In this document: positions 57,594-64,000 of the stretch, in pieces | How the letters are laid out: every line of letters starts with the position of its first letter | Position numbering within the stretch: position 1 is the stretch's first letter | NCBI GenBank assembly: GCA_037074765.1 | Contig: JBAMDO010000013.1 | Span: forward strand, 1-64,000 | Source of the DNA: Mansonella perstans | Taxonomy: Eukaryota > Nematoda > Chromadorea > Rhabditida > Onchocercidae | Direction: 5' to 3' | DNA length: 64,000 nucleotides | Program-made: the position numbers and the translations under genes | The notes under the pieces: generated by a model | Seen by the model: only the letters and a program-made list of their open reading frames with translations | What the model was told of the DNA's origin: nothing | Database searches by the model: none

Positions 57594-58893
57594 TTACGAC
57601 CGAACCTTATATTGCCCACGTTGTGGACATGGGCAATAATGAGCATCTGGTCCTGGTATGCCTGATCTGCCTGGCTAAAACGGTTATTAGCTATATTTTG
57701 CTATCACTGATTGTTTTAAATATTCATAATAATTATAATCTTTTAAGAAATAATTTACCGCTCCGACTTTGCCGTTTTTGCCAGGTTTTCCTTTCTTTCC
57801 AACCGCACCTTGTGGTCCAGGTTCACCGTTTGATCCATCACATCCATTTCCTCCTTTTGGTCCAGGTTCGCCAGCTGGACCAGGTGGTCCTTTACTGCCT
57901 TTCGATCCAGCTGGTCCAATACCTCGCTTACCATCTTTCCCAGGTGGGCCACTTTTACCAGGAGGACCATCTGGTCCTTGTTTACCTTGCAAGCCTGGTA
58001 ACCCGACTTTTCCAGGATTCCCAGGTTTACCATCTGCCCCTTTCTTCGCGCAGTTGCCTGGTGCACCAATACTACCCGGAGGACCAGGTTGACCAGGGGG
58101 TCCTGGTGGTCCTGCTGGGCAATCGATACAGCCGCCAGGGATATGGAACGTAGCTAAAAGTGCGACACCATTTACACCCGGACGTCCGTCAACGCCATTT
58201 AGTCCATCAAGACCTTTCAGCCCTGGATCACCTTTAGGACCAGGAGGACCTTTTGGGCATCGATCAGATGCAGCGCTACATTCTGAAAAATACACCCAGT
58301 ATTTCAAGAAAATCTTTAATAATTTCTCCTCATTTCGCGGGTCTTTACTGCTTTTTTTCTACTTTTTTTTATGGTATCGATTTTTTTAGACAAACTAACT
58401 GCAGTGAGACGGATACTGTCGTTTAGCTCGCAAAACAAGACTCTCAAAACCGCGCTTGTCTTCATTGTGGAACTCATTTGTTCGAATAAATCGGATTTTA
58501 CTCCATGTATCGTCTGCTATTTCCTGTTATAAAAAATTGTTGTAGAAATCTAAGAAGTTTTTTCAAGAAATCTACGATAAATCAGTCAACTGAGTAAAAT
58601 GAACGGACATAACTAGGCCATATTTAACTTGATGGTAATTATTTTTAATGACCTTCCTCTACATTAGCTTCCATGTATGAAAAAGTTCTCAGGTAAACAA
58701 TATCACTGTCGTCAATTCAGTTGAACTTGAACAAACTAAAAATGAAAAAAACCTTAAAATCAGTCATTTCGCTAATAATTCCACTGTACAAATCATTAAT
58801 GTCGCTGAAGAGGAAAATCACAGCTATCACGGATAAACCCATGATAGATGCACTAACTGCTATTCCAATCGTTATAAGTGATTTTTCTGCCAT
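57594..58893 (-). CDS. Cuticle collagen
   Basis: Exons 58753-58893, 58400-58523, 57759-58282 and 57594-57674 give 289 residues. The layout copies the collagen at 35111-36837. It has an N-terminal hydrophobic cuticle-collagen domain ([16 protein letters not shown]), then [12 protein letters not shown], then a subtilisin-type site RAKRQ. Cys residues flank the first Gly-X-Y block (CSAASDRC), a Cys interruption reads GGCIDC, a long Gly-X-Y block follows, and the end is [15 protein letters not shown] with the C-terminal Cys pair. The last exon starts after TTTTAG so that Gly-X-Y phase continues. It is a structural cuticle protein, presumably secreted by hypodermis and cross-linked. Confidence 0.95.
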
Positions 58894-60978
58894 TGCAGTG
58901 CAAATTTGCTGCTAATGTTGATATTTTCTTAACCTGAAATGCTTCTTTTCTGCTAAGTTTTCTAGTTCAATGACGAGTAAACAATGGCTAAGATCAAATT
59001 TTTCTGGACTTCCCAGATTCGATGTCGTACTCAGCAGTAAAAATTGAAGTAATTTTATTTCTATCATTTGCATTGCAAGCCAAAGAATACGAACATGACC
59101 GTTTTCGAAGACAATCCTGGTGTTGAAGTTAATGAAAGATTAAGAGATTTGAAGCAATTTTAACATGCAAATTGATTGTCTGACTAATGGAACTATTTAG
59201 TAGCTGATTCCCTCCGAAATTACTTTCAGGATGGCTGGAGTATGTAATGAAGCAGTTATATTCGGAAAGTGAATGATTAGAGGAATTGAGGACAAAACAT
59301 TTTCAACCTACTCTCAAACTTTCAATGAGTATGACGTCTTGCTTACTTAAATGAAGCATAGATATTAAATATATACTTTAATTTGGGCTACTTTTGGTAA
59401 ATAGAACTAGTGTTTTAGGATGAATCAAACATTAAGTTATTTATTAGACGAATCAAACACTGAGTTTTTGGAAATGAGAAAAAAACCTAGAAGAAAGGAT
59501 ACTTGACGTATATTTAATGATATTCAGTGCAACATATAAAGAACAAAGAGTTTTTAATGAAATTATTTAAAAAAAGAATCGGAATAGAGTAGCACTAAAA
59601 AGTTCCCAAAACTAGTATTTAAGAAGTTAAGCAATAAGCACAATATTTTTTTTTAAATTATTACTGAAATTAGAATATAATTTTAAAGGCCCTAAAATGA
59701 ATATGCACCGCTGAGTCTCAATTTAAAAATTGGACAAGGCTTCTGAAACATAAATATTATTCTCTTCATTAATCATCGCTTCAGAATTGCTCCTTATTTT
59801 CATCTTATTTTTCTGGCCATGAACTAAAATGATTTCCTTTCCTTTTTTCCACTTTTTTTGCCCATTAAAGAAAGTACAAGTGTATAAATCCAATGTAAAC
59901 ATGAAACAACAGGAAGGTACGTTGGCACTTCAACGATTTCCCTCCATCCATTCAAGAAGAAAAACTACCAGAATCTTTTGATGAAAAACTCTCCTATTTA
60001 ACTGTAATTCATAGAAAGTGAAAAAAAAGCGCAGAGTGTAAATTTACACCTTTGCACCGAACAAGCATAAGTTGGGAAGCAAAAAAATTTTTTAAATCTA
60101 TATTTTTTTGTGAGAATTTGAAAAAAATTTTCAAAAATTTGTTGTGCAAATTGATTTGCTTTTTATGTAAATGACGAAATACTTATTGATGAAATTTTCA
60201 ACTGAGTGATAGCATATATTAATCGTCAGCATTTGCAAATAAAAGTCAGAAAATGGAGTGATTAGTTGATACTCGGAAAAAAGATGTCCAGAAGATGAAC
60301 TCCATCACGATATTTTCGGTGACGTATTCGGTGACGATGGAAAATAATACAGAAAAAAATCAAATAATATGCAAAAAATTATGACAACAAACAGAACAGA
60401 GTAATATTAATTAACTGAAGCTAAAAACCGAAGAGGAGAGCATTTCTTAAGAAGAGAATTCTTTTTCATTTTTGGTCAACAGGTTTCTTGCTTTTACGAT
60501 TTAAAAAAATGGAGAATTTTGTTCGGAAGCTTAAAAGGTCATTGCTCATTGACTGTTTATTTCAATTCCTGTTTTTTCTTTTTTTTCAAAATATGTTAAC
60601 AAATGAGCAGTCCATCATCATGATATGCTTCATTTGTCGCGTTTACAACATATGTCAGCTCTGTTTTCCATATTGGGTGACAGTTGTCAGCAAGTATTAG
60701 TGTTCAAATATTATGGAATTCATCATCAAAATAAGTAGAGCGAAAATTGTTGTGTAAAGTTGAAAATTTATTTGCCTGTAAATGAACAAGTGTAAAAATA
60801 CAGGAATTGAAATTCTGATACTAACAGAGCCTATCTTTCCAACAATATTTCCATAAGTGGCTGCAATGTAATAATGCTAATTGATTTGCTTTGCGACACA
60901 TAACAAAGTCATTTTGCAAATGAACTTTTATGAAGTGCATTATGTTAGATATCACAATTATAATTTTTATATTTAATA
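58894..60978. other. Gene-free stretch between collagen and LRR genes
   Basis: AT-rich with many poly(A)/poly(T) runs. It should contain the collagen promoter and the 3' UTR of the LRR gene. No other feature is supported. Confidence 0.5.
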
Positions 60979-63906
60979 TCAATTTAATCTAAAATGCAAA
61001 TTTGACAAATAAAGCAAAAATATTAATAGCATTACTCTCGATTTGTTTAAAACTGATATACTAATCATTTTATCCTCCACTGAGCAATTCATTGCATTTT
61101 TTGAGTTGCAAATAGGCGCCATCTTACCGCATCTATTTTTTTTACCTAACTGCTGCGCTAGACATTCACAAGCAACGATAACTTCCTTCAGGCATAAATT
61201 TTGAGCTCCTTCAAGAAGATATCGTGGTAAATTTACAAACACTTTCACAAGTGTCGTATCATTCAAAGATTTCCAAAGATCAAATACATGTAGAAAATTA
61301 GATTTTTCGGCATATAGCATTTTCACTGAGCTATTGCTGAAAGCTTTCATTTCTACGTTATTGACGTTGCTACGTTTGAGAATAAAAAAGGAAAGTTGAA
61401 AGTTGACAAAACTTTCACTTGATAATAATTCAATTCGTGTGGAAGTCATTTCAATTTTTTCCATTTTAAGTCCAGAAAAAGCTCTGCTCTCAACCCTCAC
61501 ACTTCTTGTATGAAAAATTTCAAAAACCTGCAAATTTGTAGGCATTCTTGTAATTGTCAAAGCATCGGTTCGGAAAACATGAAGGGATGAGATTTTCTGA
61601 TTGTCAGTCAAGTCGATATCTAAAACTTTACAGTCATCAATGATTAAAACTGTAGAATTAATATTCGAGATACGGGCGAACTCTGAATTTGTACAAAAAC
61701 ATTTGGCGAGAAAATTATATAATCTGCAGAAAACTCCATCAGAAGTCCATTCCGATGGTTGACGACAAATTTCTTTCTTTGAGCATCGATTAGCTTGGAA
61801 ATACCAGGGCAAGTTCAACGATACATGTTCGTCAAGAAGCAAACTGTTCGTATCGCATTGCATCACGTTACAGTGGAATAAATTGTTTCGAGCATGAAAA
61901 TAAATTGGTCGAAAATCTCGGAATACACTATCGAATGTGCCGGACATTATTTCTGTTCTGATAACAGATAACTTCTTGACCTACAAAGAATGCTTTCATT
62001 TAAAAGATCTGAAATATTTTGTCAAGATTCAATAAATAAGTTGAATTATTAAGTTTTGGAAAAAAAGGAGCGCACTGAACTCCAGAATTAATAATTGCTG
62101 TTAAGAATGAAATATTTTGAATTATACAAAAATGGCGCAAGAAATTAATATTTTTCTCTATGAAAATTTCGCGCAATATCCGACAATGTTACATTATCGC
62201 AAAACAGCAGAACTATGTGCTTCACTGACTTATTGAGAACTAATTCTTAATTCTGATGAAACTTCAATCTGAATTTTGAATTTCAAAATTTGATTATCAC
62301 AGTGAAATATTAGTTTTTTAAAAAATTGTAAAATGAAAACATGAAAGAATTCCTTCACCTTGGCGCCGAAAAATGATTGATCTTCACATAGATAAATTTT
62401 TGTTCTCATGAAAATCAAGTTGTTAACCACCAATTCAGCAAAACCCTTCTTCATAATATGTTTTATATGACAGTCAGAAAAACGAAGCGTTCGAACTCTG
62501 GCGCCTTGAAAGGCCAATGTGTTAATGAGGCTAATATTGCATCGTTGCCATGAAAGCAAATTTACTGATAATGCAGCAAAAGAAGCTACAGATAATTTGT
62601 CAATTTGCGTCCGGTCGATTTCAATTTCATTTGATCGAAATCCTTGGAAAGCATTTTTCTTAATAACACCTATTCGACATCGAGAAATTTTTAGATTTTT
62701 AAATTTCTCCAAATTTAAAAAAGCTTTAGCGGCGATTTTATTGATGGTTGTTTCTACAACTTCGAATTTTTGAGTTATTAATTCCTTTTCTGTCTCAGCA
62801 TTCCATTTTGCTTCTCCAAGAGCATTCATATCCATAAATTTGATTGCCGCTAGCTTTTTTAGAGTACTATTCGAAATACTCAAAATTTTCACATTATGAA
62901 ACGTTTTCACAGCCATTAGATCCAAGACAGAATTTTTGATTGAAAAACAATCAACTTTCTGATGAAAATTTCGGAATTTCATGAACTTTTTATTCAAATT
63001 CCAGATGGAACTAATCAGCTTAATGTTAGAAGCTTTTAAGCCTGCAAAGCAATCAGGTGAAGCAGTCAGGTTTGCATCTTCAAAGATTACATTATCTATT
63101 GTTGAGTTCCGGAATATAGCACTTTCACATAGTTCTATGGTAATATTTCCACGCACGAAAAAATGTTGAATTCGACGCATTGAACCTGTAATTAGCACTT
63201 CTGACTGTATTATTAAGATAAAAATGAAACATACTTTCGCAACTTTTTCTGTACTTCGTATCAGATTCGTCCTGTTTTTTCTTCGTATTTTTCTCTCCTC
63301 TCTTTCCCTCTCCTTTTTCTTTAGCCTTTTGTTATTTTAAAGAAACAAGTATTAATAGTTTTTTGAGAACAGAAATTTTGTTGTTTTATAACTATCTTTT
63401 ATGCTTTGCATATCAGTGTATCAACGCTTATTTCTATTTTTCGCAAATTTACTAAGTTTCCCAATTACGTCTGAATTTTAATTCTGCATTTTCAATTTAT
63501 TTGAAATCTATCTCTTGAACAGGAACCGAACTGATAATAATGGCTGTTATTAGTGTTATCGTATATTTCTGATATAATTGATAATCATTGCTAATGATAT
63601 CTAATCAGGGATTATTACAATCATGCACAATCTATTTAACTTACTAAAAGCGCCATACTCGATATGCCGTATGAGACAATCTCGAAAATATATGTAGTCA
63701 ACATCCGTGAGGCCATGAAAAACTTCGGTAGCCAGTACGTCGATGGTACTGTTTCGAAACCAAATATGCTTAATGTGGTTCAGTTCTGAGAATGCATTTG
63801 GCGGTAAATAGCCTATAGTTGTTGCCTGAACGACTAACTGTTCCGGTGCTTTTCGAATTCCACGAAAAGCCCACGGAAATATTTTTAAATTCTTCACATC
63901 GATAAT
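60979..63906 (-). CDS. Leucine-rich-repeat membrane or GPI-anchored protein, 5' end outside window
   Basis: Three exons are visible: 63645-63906, 62359-63185 and 60979-61980. They join in phase to about 696 codons, and the gene continues beyond the window end. The first two are dense in extracellular LRRs of the form AFSELNHIKHIWFRNSTIDV, GAFS-SMRRIQHFFVRGN and KKNAFQGFRSNEIEIDRTQI, spaced 22-25 residues apart. The third has weaker LRRs and Cys-rich ends resembling N- and C-flanking caps (CSKKEICRQ; CECLAQQLGKKNRCGK). A C-terminal hydrophobic tail (VMLLIFLLYLSNLHF) follows and suggests a membrane or GPI anchor. The acceptor at 63185 was chosen because it restores the repeat at the junction. 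I do not recognise the specific family member. Confidence 0.8.
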
Positions 63907-64000
63907 CTGAAAGTTTTCAGATTATCAATCTCAACTGCAAATGTATGAGTTATCTGGAAATTTTCAAAATTCAAATTAATTAGAGATTAGGATTGCTATC

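Noticed and set aside
62519..63169. Plus-strand open frames inside the LRR gene
   Set aside because: They are antisense shadows of a clear LRR exon with matching splice phases.

Overview
The window is nuclear DNA of a nematode. It is AT-rich, its genes are cut into short exons with TTTCAG/TTTTAG-type acceptors, it carries two intact cuticle collagen genes, and it holds an exact 22-nt copy of the nematode SL1 spliced leader. Introns of 100-1,000 bp and loose gene spacing look more like a spirurid/filarial (clade III) worm than Caenorhabditis; that placement is an inference. Splice junctions were assembled by hand from reading frame, splice signals and protein-family similarity.

Layout. 0.8-4.3 kb (-): short URB1-like nucleolar protein. 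5.3-9.6 kb (+): uaf-1 (U2AF large subunit). 10.1-11.4 kb (-): UBE2L-type E2 whose catalytic Cys is Ser. 11.8-12.9 kb (+): small secreted protein. 15.7-18.7 kb (+): GT92 glycosyltransferase. 20.1-24.1 kb (+): KLHL2/3-like BTB-kelch protein. 25.0-26.4 kb (-): rnf-5. 27.4-29.6 kb (+): rnf-121. 30.7-33.7 kb (+): NSRP1/CCDC55. 35.1-36.8 kb (+): cuticle collagen. 37.6-37.8 kb (+): SL1-bearing element. 38.3-40.8 kb (-): glutamine synthetase. 40.8-44.8 kb: gene-poor, with a microRNA-like hairpin and a minisatellite. 44.8-47.0 kb (+): csn-6. 48.0-53.3 kb (+): mitochondrial intermediate peptidase. 55.1-55.7 kb (-): decayed collagen pseudogene. 57.6-58.9 kb (-): second cuticle collagen. 61.0 kb to the window end (-): LRR membrane protein, 5' end outside the window.

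Functional themes. Five of fifteen genes belong to the ubiquitin system: a pseudo-E2, a CUL3 adaptor, two ER-membrane RING ligases placed head to head, and a COP9 signalosome subunit. Two encode spliceosome-associated proteins (U2AF65, NSRP1). Collagens appear as two living genes and one relic.

The main points for follow-up are the SL1 copy outside any visible 5S/SL array, the E2 with Cys-to-Ser and His-to-Cys changes at its active site, about five GC-AG introns among roughly 95 reconstructed, the 19-bp hairpin at 41.45 kb, the collagen pseudogene and the URB1 protein lacking its N-terminal half.
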